Assembly (NCBI RefSeq): GCF_029855045.1
Contig: NZ_CP123228.1
Coordinates: forward strand, 6,014,001 to 6,078,000
Direction of reading: 5' to 3'
DNA: 64,000 nucleotides
DNA from: Piscinibacter sp. XHJ-5
GTDB lineage: Bacteria > Pseudomonadota > Gammaproteobacteria > Burkholderiales > Burkholderiaceae_C
Shown: in pieces, positions 32,990-41,736 of the stretch
How positions within the stretch are numbered: position 1 is the stretch's first letter
Layout of the letters: each line of letters starts with the position of its first letter
Made by a program: the position numbers and the translations under genes
The notes under the pieces: generated by a model
Told to the model about the DNA's origin: nothing
Database searches by the model: none
What the model saw: only the letters and a program-made list of their open reading frames with translations

Positions 32990-34190
32990 TGTTGCGGATC
33001 GGCACGTTCATCTCTTCGGGCTTGATCTCGCGCACCAGCTCAGGCACCCCCCAGGCGAACGCCGGGTCGGCCTTGATCTTGAAGTGGTACATGCTCTGCA
33101 TCGCCTGGTGGTCTTCCTTGCGGAAGGTCATGCGGCCCTTGGGCGTGTCGAAGCTCATGCCTTCCATCGCCTTGATGAGCTTCTCGGTGTTCGTGTCGCC
33201 ATTGGTCTTCTTCAGCGCCTCGACCAGCGCGATGCCGGCCGACATGCCCCCGGCCGTGAAGAAATCGGGCGGCGTCTTGAACCGGCTGTAGTGATTGGCC
33301 ACCAGCCATTCGTTGGCCGGGTTCTTCGGGATGCCGAAGTAGTAGTAGGTGGCGCCTTCCATGCCCGGGAACTGCTTGTACGAAGCCATCGCCGGCAGGA
33401 TGTTGCCGCCGGTGGACACCTCGATGCCGTAGCGCTTGTGCAGCTCCAGGGCGGCGAGCGCGTTGTACGGCGGTGTGCCGCCGGCCCAGACGACTTCGAT
33501 GATCTTGCGGCCCGGCTTGTCCTTCAGCGCATCGATGAGCCGCTGGATGCCGGCGGTGAAGTCGGTGGTGGCCTGGGGGAGATATTCCTCGTGAACGATC
33601 TTCGCGTTCTTGAGCGCCTCCTTGAACGCCTTCACGCCGTCGCGGCCGAACGCATAGTCCTGCGCCAGCATGGCGATGCTGATGCCCGGCTTGTCCATGG
33701 CCACCGCGTTCGAGATCGCGTCCTGGGAGCTGTTGCGGCCGGTGCGGAAGATGAACTTGTTCCACTTGTCGCCGGTGATGGCGTCGGCCACCGCGGGCTC
33801 GACCAGCAGGATCTTCTTGTACTCCTCGGCGACCGGCAGCAATGCGAGTGCGACGCCGGACGACGACGGCCCGACCGCCACATCGGCCTTGTCGTCGCCG
33901 TAGGCCGCGGCGAGCAGCGACTTGCCGACGTCGGGCTTGCCCTGGTCGTCCTTCTCGATGACGACCAGCTTCTTGCCGGCCACGGTCATCGTGCCCTGGG
34001 TCGCGTAGTCCAGGCCCATCAGCAGGCCGGTCTGCGTCTGCTTGCCGTAGGCTTCCAGCGGCCCGGTCTTGCTGTAGACGTGCGCGATGCGGACTTCCTT
34101 CGCTTGCGCAAGTGCCAGGGCGGGCATCGCGCCGACGGCGGCGGCAACCAGCAGGGCCAGGGTCGACCGGCGGAGGGGGACGAGGGTCAT
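32982..34190 (-). CDS. ABC transporter substrate-binding protein (LivK-type) of the PHB operon
   Basis: A 402-residue periplasmic binding protein, with Sec signal MTLVPLRRSTLALLVAAAVGAMPALALA and mature start QAKEVRIAHVYSKTGPLEAYG. It is the first gene after a sigma54 promoter, with GGAG 9 bases before the ATG, and serves the LivGFHM transporter encoded downstream. The ligand-contact region PSSSGVA and the segment RTGRNSSQDA differ from amino acid binding proteins I know, but I cannot prove a hydroxyacid ligand by eye. It is inferred to capture 3-hydroxybutyrate or short oligomers. Confidence 0.92.
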   Translation of the reverse strand: MTLVPLRRSTLALLVAAAVGAMPALALAQAKEVRIAHVYSKTGPLEAYGKQTQTGLLMGLDYATQGTMTVAGKKLVVIEKDDQGKPDVGKSLLAAAYGDDKADVAVGPSSSGVALALLPVAEEYKKILLVEPAVADAITGDKWNKFIFRTGRNSSQDAISNAVAMDKPGISIAMLAQDYAFGRDGVKAFKEALKNAKIVHEEYLPQATTDFTAGIQRLIDALKDKPGRKIIEVVWAGGTPPYNALAALELHKRYGIEVSTGGNILPAMASYKQFPGMEGATYYYFGIPKNPANEWLVANHYSRFKTPPDFFTAGGMSAGIALVEALKKTNGDTNTEKLIKAMEGMSFDTPKGRMTFRKEDHQAMQSMYHFKIKADPAFAWGVPELVREIKPEEMNVPIRNKR

Positions 34191-34226
34191 GGGGCTTGTC
34201 TCCGTTCGAGTGATCCGCAGGACAAG

Positions 34227-34241
34227 GCAAGGGCTGTGCCA
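34227..34241 (-). promoter_or_regulatory. Sigma54 (-24/-12) promoter of the PHB operon
   Basis: Reading the minus strand, TGGCAC (34241-34236), 5 bases, then TTGC (34230-34227). GG and GC are exactly 10 bases apart, as sigma54 requires, and the core matches TGGCAC-N5-TTGC without mismatch. The expected transcription start is near 34215, 25 bases before the binding-protein ATG. Confidence 0.88.
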
Positions 34242-34351
34242 TTCGGCGCAGGGCGTTTTGCGGCCCCGACTGTCGCCTTTCCGGGCAAAGCTTCGGGCAA
34301 ACCCGGACGGTTCGAGTGTCGGGCTGCCGGTCAGCGTCCGGCGTGGCGACA

Positions 34352-34370
34352 GGTCGTGGGGTGCACGACC
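34352..34370. promoter_or_regulatory. Candidate enhancer site for the sigma54 activator
   Basis: GGTCGTG and CACGACC (7-bp perfect arms, 5-base spacer) lie about 120 bases upstream of the -24 element, a normal enhancer distance, and 7 bases after the regulator's stop codon. The site could instead be a terminator of the regulator gene, but no T run follows. A pair of TTTGCCCG direct repeats (minus strand, within 34283-34300) is a second candidate. Confidence 0.45.
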
Positions 34371-34376
34371 CAGGCC

Positions 34377-35855
<1,479 letters not shown>

Positions 35856-35871
35856 ACGAATCGGCCGGCGA

Positions 35872-35888
35872 TGTCTGGTTTGCAGACA
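35872..35888. promoter_or_regulatory. Palindrome upstream of the sigma54 activator gene
   Basis: TGTCTG and CAGACA with a 5-base spacer (GTTTG), 17-33 bases before the activator's ATG. Its position over the likely promoter suggests an operator, perhaps for autoregulation. Confidence 0.45.
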
Positions 35889-35952
35889 CTGTAGCGGCGG
35901 GGACGACCACAGCCCATAGGAAGCTGCCCAGGCCGGGTGAACCCCAGTCTCC

Positions 35953-35979
35953 TTGTAATTATGAATTATTGGTTATAGA
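35953..35979 (+). promoter_or_regulatory. AT-rich promoter and operator of the malonate operon
   Basis: TTGTAA (35953-35958) and TATAGA (35974-35979) are possible -35 and -10 boxes. Between and overlapping them lies the perfect inverted repeat TAATT-ATG-AATTA (35956-35968), in a very AT-rich patch just upstream of the GntR gene. GntR/FCD regulators often bind such short AT-rich palindromes over their own promoter. Confidence 0.55.
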
Positions 35980-35988
35980 GTCCACCCC

Positions 35989-36678
35989 ATGGTCGACCCC
36001 ACCCCCTTGCGTCCCGCCTCGCTGCACGAGGAAGTCGCCGCCCGCCTGCGCACGATGGTCTTCGATCGCGTCCTGGCGCCCGGCCAGTGGATCGATGAAA
36101 TGGCTCTGGCGCGCGACTGGCAGATCAGCCGCACCCCCCTGCGCGAGGCGTTGAAGGTGCTGGCCGCCGAAGGACTCGTCACGCTGGTGCCGCGCCAAGG
36201 CTGCAAGGTCACCGAGCTGTCCGAAGAAGACGCCGACGAGTTGTTCCCGGTGATGGCCCTGCTGGAGGGCCGCTGCGCCTACGAAGCCGTGCAGAAGGCA
36301 ACGCCGGCCGACCTGAAGCAGCTGCGCCGGCTGCACGAAGCCCTCGAGAAGCACGCCGCGGCGAAGAACGTCGACGGCTACTACCGTGCCAACCACGAGT
36401 TCCACACCAAGGTGCAGTCCCTCGCGGACAACCGCTGGCTGGACCGCACCACCGGCGACCTGCGCAAGTTCGTCCGGCTGCTGCGCGGGCGCCAGCTCCA
36501 CTGGCCGGGCCGCATCGAAGAGTCGATCGGCGAGCACCGGCAGCTCATCGACGCCATGGAGAAGGGCGACGCGCAGCGAGCCGAGCGCCTGATGCACGAC
36601 CACCTCATGGCGCAGCTCGCCGCCTTGAAGGCGCTGCGTGCCCACGAAGAAGCTGAACGGAGTACCCAGCATGCTTGA
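35989..36678 (+). CDS. matR: GntR/FCD-family regulator of malonate genes (MatR-like)
   Basis: A 229-residue repressor. The N-terminal winged helix (LHEEVAARLRTMVFDRVLAPGQWIDEMALA ends in the recognition segment SRTPLREALKVL) is followed by an all-helical FCD domain with metal-binding His candidates in ANHEFHTKV, GEHRQLI and MHDHL. Its last codons overlap the malonyl-CoA decarboxylase start by 8 bases. MatR of rhizobia is also a GntR protein next to matA and matB and responds to malonate, so the same role is inferred here. Confidence 0.82.
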   Translation: MVDPTPLRPASLHEEVAARLRTMVFDRVLAPGQWIDEMALARDWQISRTPLREALKVLAAEGLVTLVPRQGCKVTELSEEDADELFPVMALLEGRCAYEAVQKATPADLKQLRRLHEALEKHAAAKNVDGYYRANHEFHTKVQSLADNRWLDRTTGDLRKFVRLLRGRQLHWPGRIEESIGEHRQLIDAMEKGDAQRAERLMHDHLMAQLAALKALRAHEEAERSTQHA

Positions 36679-37969
36679 AGGATTCAGGACCGCCGCCCGC
36701 CAGGCGGGCCACGATCGCGCGCTGCGCGGCCTGCTGATCGACTGCAAGCGCCTGCTGTCCGAACGCGGTGAAGCCAACAGCGTGGCGATCGCGCGCGACC
36801 TGGTCGCGCGCTTCTACGCCCTGGCCGACGACCAGCAGGCGACCTTCTTCGAGCGCCTGTCGCGCGACTTCGGCCCCGACCCGAAGGCGGTGCTCGAGAG
36901 CGCGCAGGCCTACGCGAAGGAGCCGAACGCCCGCAACCTGATCCGACTCACCCACCTGGCCGAGCCGCCGCGGCAGGAGCTGCTGCGGCGCATCAACCGG
37001 CTGCCCGGCGGCACCTCGAGCATCGTCGCGATGCGCCGCGCGCTGCTCGCGCGGGTGGCGCGCCAGCCCGAGCTGCAGGCGCTGGAGGCGGACTTCCTGC
37101 ACCTGCTGTCGAGCTGGTTCAACCCCGGTTTCCTGCAGCTGCAGCGCGTCGACTGGAACTCGCCGGCCCAGCTGCTCGAGCAGATCATCCACCACGAGGC
37201 GGTGCACGAGATCGACGGCTGGGACGACCTGCGCCGCCGGCTGCAGCCCGACCGCCGCTGCTTCGCCTTCTTCCATCCGCAGCTGCCGTCCGAGCCGCTG
37301 ATCTTCGTGGAAGTGGCGCTGCTGCCCCAGATGCCCGCTTCCATCGCGCCGCTCATCGACAAGGCGTCGCGTCCGCTGCCGCCGGATCAGTTCAAGGTGG
37401 CGGCGTTCTACTCGATCAGCAACTGCCAGCCCGGACTGAAAGGCGTGTCGCTCGGCAACTTTCTCATCAAGCGCGTGGCCGAGGAACTCAAGCGCGAGCT
37501 GCCACAGCTGCGCGTGTTCTGCACGCTGTCGCCCATCCCCGGCTTCGCCCGCTGGGTACGCGCCGGGGCCCATTGCGAAGGCCTGCCCAAGGCGCGCGCC
37601 GAGCGCCTGGCGCAGGCGCATGCGACGGTGCTCGAGGCCTGCGGCGGCGACTTCGACCGCTGGTCGTCCGCCACCGCGCTGCGCGCGCTGCCCGAGGAGA
37701 CGATGCAGGCGCTGACGCGGCTGGCCGCGTTCTACCTCGGCGTGCACGCCACCAGCGCCGGCGGCGATCCGGTGGCGCGCTTCCACCTCGACAACGGCGC
37801 GCGGCTCGAACGACTGAACCCGCTGGCGGACCTGTCGGCCAAGGGCGTGAAGCAGTCGTTCGCGATGATGGTCAACTACCTGTACGACCTGCAGAAGGTC
37901 GAGACCCATCACGAGAAGTTCACCCACGGCGAGGTGGCGCAGTCGCGTGCGCTGGCCGCGCTGCTCTGA
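36671..37969 (+). CDS. matA: Malonyl-CoA decarboxylase
   Basis: A 432-residue enzyme that converts malonyl-CoA to acetyl-CoA and CO2. The C-terminal GNAT-like catalytic domain has the active-site Ser in FYSISNCQPGLKG and the catalytic His in YDLQKVETHHEKF. The N-terminal helical domain (residues 1-170) is normal. The ATG at 36671 has GGAG 8 bases upstream and lies inside the end of the regulator gene. With MatB, encoded at the end of this operon, it forms the malonate to malonyl-CoA to acetyl-CoA route. Confidence 0.95.
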   Translation: MLEGFRTAARQAGHDRALRGLLIDCKRLLSERGEANSVAIARDLVARFYALADDQQATFFERLSRDFGPDPKAVLESAQAYAKEPNARNLIRLTHLAEPPRQELLRRINRLPGGTSSIVAMRRALLARVARQPELQALEADFLHLLSSWFNPGFLQLQRVDWNSPAQLLEQIIHHEAVHEIDGWDDLRRRLQPDRRCFAFFHPQLPSEPLIFVEVALLPQMPASIAPLIDKASRPLPPDQFKVAAFYSISNCQPGLKGVSLGNFLIKRVAEELKRELPQLRVFCTLSPIPGFARWVRAGAHCEGLPKARAERLAQAHATVLEACGGDFDRWSSATALRALPEETMQALTRLAAFYLGVHATSAGGDPVARFHLDNGARLERLNPLADLSAKGVKQSFAMMVNYLYDLQKVETHHEKFTHGEVAQSRALAALL

Positions 37970-38018
37970 ACCGCCGCCCGGTTCGCCAGAATCCCCACGA
38001 CCACGACGGAGACAAACC

Positions 38019-39023
38019 ATGCAACCACGCTCACTCACTCTCTTCTCCACCCGGCGCCGATGGCTGCGCGCGGCCGCTGCCTGCGCGACGCTCGCGGCGC
38101 TGCCTTGGGCCCACGCGCAGGGCGGCTGGCCCACCAAGCCGGTGACCGTCGTCGTGCCCTTCCCGAGCGGCGGCGGCACCGACGCGTTCGCACGTCCGTT
38201 GAGCGCCGCGCTGACGCGGCAGCTCGGCAAGCAGATCGTCATCGACAACCGCGGCGGCGCCGGCGGCACGGTGGGCGCCACCATCGCGGCCAAGGCGCCG
38301 GCCGACGGCTACACCTTCTTCATGGGCGCGGTGCACCACACGATCGCGCCGGCCATGTACCCCAAGCTCGACTACAACATCGAGACCGACTACGTTCCGG
38401 TGGGCCTCATCGCCAGCGTGCCGCAGGTGATCGTCGTCAATCCGCAGCGCGTGCAGGTCAACGACCTGAAGGGGCTGCTCGAGTACGTGCGGAAGAACCC
38501 GGGGCGGCTCAACTACGCCTCGGCCGGCAACGGCACCTCGCACCACCTGGCCGGCGAGCTGTTCAAGCTGCAGACCAAGACCTTCATCACCCACATTCCC
38601 TACCGCGGCGCAGGCCCCGCACTGCAGGACCTGATCGGCGGCCAGGTCGACATGATGTTCGACGGGCTCGGCTCGTCGGCGATGCACATCAAGAGCGGCC
38701 GCATCAAGGCGCTGGCGGTGGCGGCGAACAAGCACGCGCCAGGATTCGCCGACCTGCCCACAGCGGCCGAAGCCGGCGTGCCGGCCTACCAGGTCGCCAC
38801 CTGGTATGGCCTGTGGGCGCCCAAGGGCACGCCGAAGGACATCGTCGAGCGCATGCAGGCGGAGCTCGCCAAGGCCTTCGCCACGCCGGAGCTGCAGTCC
38901 ACCTGGAACGGTCTGGGCGCCGAGACGCCCAACCTGTACGGCGACGCCTTCGGCAAGTTCGTGAGCGCGGAGATCCGCCGCTGGGCGGAGGTGGTGAAGG
39001 GCTCGGGCGCGAAACTCGACTGA
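38019..39023 (+). CDS. Bug/TctC-type tripartite tricarboxylate binding protein
   Basis: A 334-residue periplasmic binding protein of the TTT family. The signal peptide ends in PWAHAQ and the mature part starts GGWPTKPVTVVVPFPSGGGTD, the family hallmark, with NRGGAGGTVG and YASAGNGTSHHLAGE after it. GGAG lies 7 bases before the ATG. No tctA or tctB membrane genes are nearby. In this malonate operon it probably binds malonate or a related dicarboxylate; the membrane partner must be encoded elsewhere. Its stop overlaps the next ATG by one base. Confidence 0.92.
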   Translation: MQPRSLTLFSTRRRWLRAAAACATLAALPWAHAQGGWPTKPVTVVVPFPSGGGTDAFARPLSAALTRQLGKQIVIDNRGGAGGTVGATIAAKAPADGYTFFMGAVHHTIAPAMYPKLDYNIETDYVPVGLIASVPQVIVVNPQRVQVNDLKGLLEYVRKNPGRLNYASAGNGTSHHLAGELFKLQTKTFITHIPYRGAGPALQDLIGGQVDMMFDGLGSSAMHIKSGRIKALAVAANKHAPGFADLPTAAEAGVPAYQVATWYGLWAPKGTPKDIVERMQAELAKAFATPELQSTWNGLGAETPNLYGDAFGKFVSAEIRRWAEVVKGSGAKLD

Positions 39024-39808
39024 TGCCCGGCCACATCCTCCTCGAGCCGCTGGGCGACTGGGCGCGCGTCACCCTGTCCCATCCGGCCAAGCTCAATGCC
39101 ATCGACATCGCGATGTGGCAGGCGCTGCGGGCGGCTTTCGAGCGGCTGCAAGGCATGGCACCGGCGCAGGCGCCGCATGCGGTCGTCGTGTGCGGTGCGG
39201 AAGGGCAGTTCGCCTCGGGCGGCGACATCGCCGAGTTCGCCGGCTTCCGCTTCGATGAGGCACGGCTGCATCACTTCCACGAGGAGATCGTCGCGCCGGC
39301 GCTGCATGCGATGCTGGCCTGCGACATCCCCAGCTTCGCGCAGATCAACGGCGCCTGCATCGGCGGCGGACTGGAGATCGCCGCCTGCTGCGACATCCGC
39401 ATCTGCGGCGAATCGAGCCGCTTCGGGGCGCCCATCGCAAAGCTCGGGTTTCCGATGGCACCGGCCGAGCTGAAGGTGCTGAGCGGCGTCGTGGCCGCGC
39501 CGCTGCTGCGCGAGATGCTGCTGGAGGCCCGCCTCTTCGATGCCCACGCCGCCTGGCGCTGCGGCCTGGTGCACGAGGTGGTGGCCGACGACCAGGTCGA
39601 GCCGGTGGTGCAGCGGCGGGCCGAAAGGCTGGCCGAGCTGTCGCCGGCGGCGGCACGGCTCAACAAGCAGACACTGCGCCAGATCGCCGCCGGCGGGCCC
39701 ACCGATGCCGAACGCAGGGCACACTTCGGCTATGCCGACAGCGCCGATCATCGCGAAGGCATCACCGCCTTCATCGAAAAACGGCCGCCGCGATTCCAGC
39801 GCGGCTAG
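39023..39808 (+). CDS. Enoyl-CoA hydratase/isomerase family protein
   Basis: A 261-residue crotonase-fold protein. The oxyanion-hole segments are ASGGDIAEFAG and NGACIGGGLEIAACCDIRI. The Glu usually found in the second catalytic position of hydratases appears replaced in FGAPIAKLGFPMAPAE, so the reaction may not be simple hydration; family members also act as isomerases, hydrolases or decarboxylases on CoA esters. It starts within the TGATG overlap with the Bug gene and is followed 18 bases later by matB, so a role on malonyl-CoA or a side product is possible. Confidence 0.85.
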   Translation: MPGHILLEPLGDWARVTLSHPAKLNAIDIAMWQALRAAFERLQGMAPAQAPHAVVVCGAEGQFASGGDIAEFAGFRFDEARLHHFHEEIVAPALHAMLACDIPSFAQINGACIGGGLEIAACCDIRICGESSRFGAPIAKLGFPMAPAELKVLSGVVAAPLLREMLLEARLFDAHAAWRCGLVHEVVADDQVEPVVQRRAERLAELSPAAARLNKQTLRQIAAGGPTDAERRAHFGYADSADHREGITAFIEKRPPRFQRG

Positions 39809-39826
39809 CCCACCGCTTCGACGCCC

Positions 39827-41362
39827 ATGAACCAGAACCTTTTCGTTGCGCTGCGCGCCGGCTTTCCCGCCGACCTGGACAGCACCGCCATCGAAACCTG
39901 CGACGGCGCGGCGCTGTACTACACCTGGCGCGACCTGGACCGTGCGACCGCGCGGATCGCCAACCTGCTGCAATGGCTGGAGCTGCCCGCCGGCGCACGC
40001 ATCGCCGTGCAGACCGAGAAGTCGGTCGAGGCGCTGATGCTCTACCTCGCGGTGCTGCGCGCCGGCTATGTCTACCTGCCCCTGAACACGGCCTACCAGA
40101 GCTCGGAGATCGAGTACTTCATCGGCAACGCCGAGCCCAGCGTCGTCGTGTGCTCGGCCACCAGTTTCGGCTGGCTCAGCAAGATCGCGTTCAAGGCGGG
40201 CACCGCCCACGTGTTCACGCTCGACGACGATCGCAGCGGCAGCCTGCTCGAGCGCGCGGCAACGCACCGCGACGAGCACACCCCGGCCGAGAAGAGCGCC
40301 GACGACCTCGCGGCCATCCTCTACACCAGCGGCACCACCGGACGCAGCAAGGGGGCGATGCTCAGCCACGGCAACCTGCTGTCCAACGCCCTGACGCTGA
40401 AGGACTACTGGGGCTGGCAGGCGGGCGACGTGCTGATCCACGCGCTGCCCATCTTCCACGTGCACGGCCTGTTCGTCGCCTCGCACGGCGCGCTGCTGAA
40501 CGGCAGCAAGATGCTGTGGTTCGGGAAGTTCTCCGCGAAAGCGGTGGTGGAGCGCCTGCCGCAGGCCACGGTGTTCATGGGCGTGCCCACGATGTACGTG
40601 CGGCTGCTGCACGAGCCTGCGTTCAACAAGGAGGCCTGCCGGCGGATGCGGCTTTTCGTCAGCGGCTCGGCACCGCTGCTGATCGAGACGTTCGAGGCGT
40701 TCCGCGCGCGCACCGGCCACACCATTCTCGAGCGCTACGGCATGAGCGAGACGGTGATGCTCACGTCCAACCCGTACGACCCGAAGGACGGCGAGCGGCG
40801 CGGCGGCACCGTCGGCTTCCCGCTGCCCGGCGTGCAGCTGCGGGTGCGCGACGACAAGGGCCTCATCGCGCCGCGCGGCGAGATCGGCGGCATCGAGGTG
40901 CGCGGCCCCAACGTCTTCCAGGGGTACTGGCGCATGCCCGAGAAGACGAAGGAGGAGTTCACGGACGACGGCTGGTTCAAGACCGGCGACGTCGGCCGCT
41001 ACGACGAGCAGGACTATGTCGTCATCGTGGGCCGCAGCAAGGACCTCATCATCACCGGCGGCTACAACGTCTACCCGGCCGAGGTGGAGGGCTACCTCAA
41101 CGAGATGGACGGCGTCGCCGAGAGCGCCGTGTTCGGCGTGCTGCACCCGGACTTCGGCGAAGGCGTCGTCGCGGTGGTCGTGCCGCCGCCGGGCACGGCC
41201 AAGCCCGATCCGCAGTCGCTGATGGGCGCGTTGAAGGCGAAGATCGCCGCCTTCAAGGTCCCCAAGCAGCTCTTCGTCGTCGACGAGCTGCCGCGCAACG
41301 CCATGGGCAAGGTGCAGAAGAAGCTGTTGCGGGACCACTACCGCGACCTGTTCGGCGCCTGA
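39827..41362 (+). CDS. matB: Malonyl-CoA synthetase
   Basis: A 511-residue acyl-adenylate enzyme that makes malonyl-CoA from malonate, CoA and ATP. The P-loop is YTSGTTGRSKGAML, the adenylate motif is YGMSETVM, and the C-terminal motifs are GWFKTGDVGRYD, SKDLIITGGYNVYPAEVE and the catalytic Lys in NAMGKVQKK. The match to MatB rather than a general fatty acyl-CoA ligase rests on the segment around TSNPYDPKDGERRGGTVG and on the neighbouring malonyl-CoA decarboxylase gene. It closes the operon. Confidence 0.92.
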   Translation: MNQNLFVALRAGFPADLDSTAIETCDGAALYYTWRDLDRATARIANLLQWLELPAGARIAVQTEKSVEALMLYLAVLRAGYVYLPLNTAYQSSEIEYFIGNAEPSVVVCSATSFGWLSKIAFKAGTAHVFTLDDDRSGSLLERAATHRDEHTPAEKSADDLAAILYTSGTTGRSKGAMLSHGNLLSNALTLKDYWGWQAGDVLIHALPIFHVHGLFVASHGALLNGSKMLWFGKFSAKAVVERLPQATVFMGVPTMYVRLLHEPAFNKEACRRMRLFVSGSAPLLIETFEAFRARTGHTILERYGMSETVMLTSNPYDPKDGERRGGTVGFPLPGVQLRVRDDKGLIAPRGEIGGIEVRGPNVFQGYWRMPEKTKEEFTDDGWFKTGDVGRYDEQDYVVIVGRSKDLIITGGYNVYPAEVEGYLNEMDGVAESAVFGVLHPDFGEGVVAVVVPPPGTAKPDPQSLMGALKAKIAAFKVPKQLFVVDELPRNAMGKVQKKLLRDHYRDLFGA

Positions 41363-41451
41363 AGCCTGCGCGCCAGCCGCCCCTGAACGCGGGGTCGCGG
41401 CCCCTCATCCACGGGCTATCAGCCGCGGTCGCGCGACTGAACAATGCATGC

Positions 41452-41718
41452 ATGCCACGCGCCCAACCCGACTTCGAGAAAACCTACGTCTTCGGCTGGG
41501 ACGCCGAGCCGCACGACGAGCGCCCGAGCGAGTTCGCGCAATCCAGCGGCTACACCGTGCTGTCCGGCTATCACCATCCGTCGGACGTCAACGCCCGGGC
41601 AGCCCGCCGCCGCCAGGGATCGGGCATCGGGTTCAAGGGCATCGTGATCGCCTGCGCCCTGCTGCTCGGCACCAGCGGCTGGGCGATCTACGAGGCGATG
41701 AAGCTTCTTCGCGCCTGA
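41452..41718 (+). CDS. Small single-helix membrane protein
   Basis: An 88-residue protein with a polar N-terminal two thirds and one C-terminal transmembrane helix (about 65-84, GIVIACALLLGTSGWAIYEAM). I do not recognise the family. Three ATGs at 41444, 41448 and 41452 stand in three different frames (ATGCATGCATG); only the last opens the frame with the membrane helix and good codon use. It lies 89 bases after matB and converges with the E2 gene. Confidence 0.65.
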   Translation: MPRAQPDFEKTYVFGWDAEPHDERPSEFAQSSGYTVLSGYHHPSDVNARAARRRQGSGIGFKGIVIACALLLGTSGWAIYEAMKLLRA

Positions 41719-41736
41719 GGCCGCCGATCCGACGAT

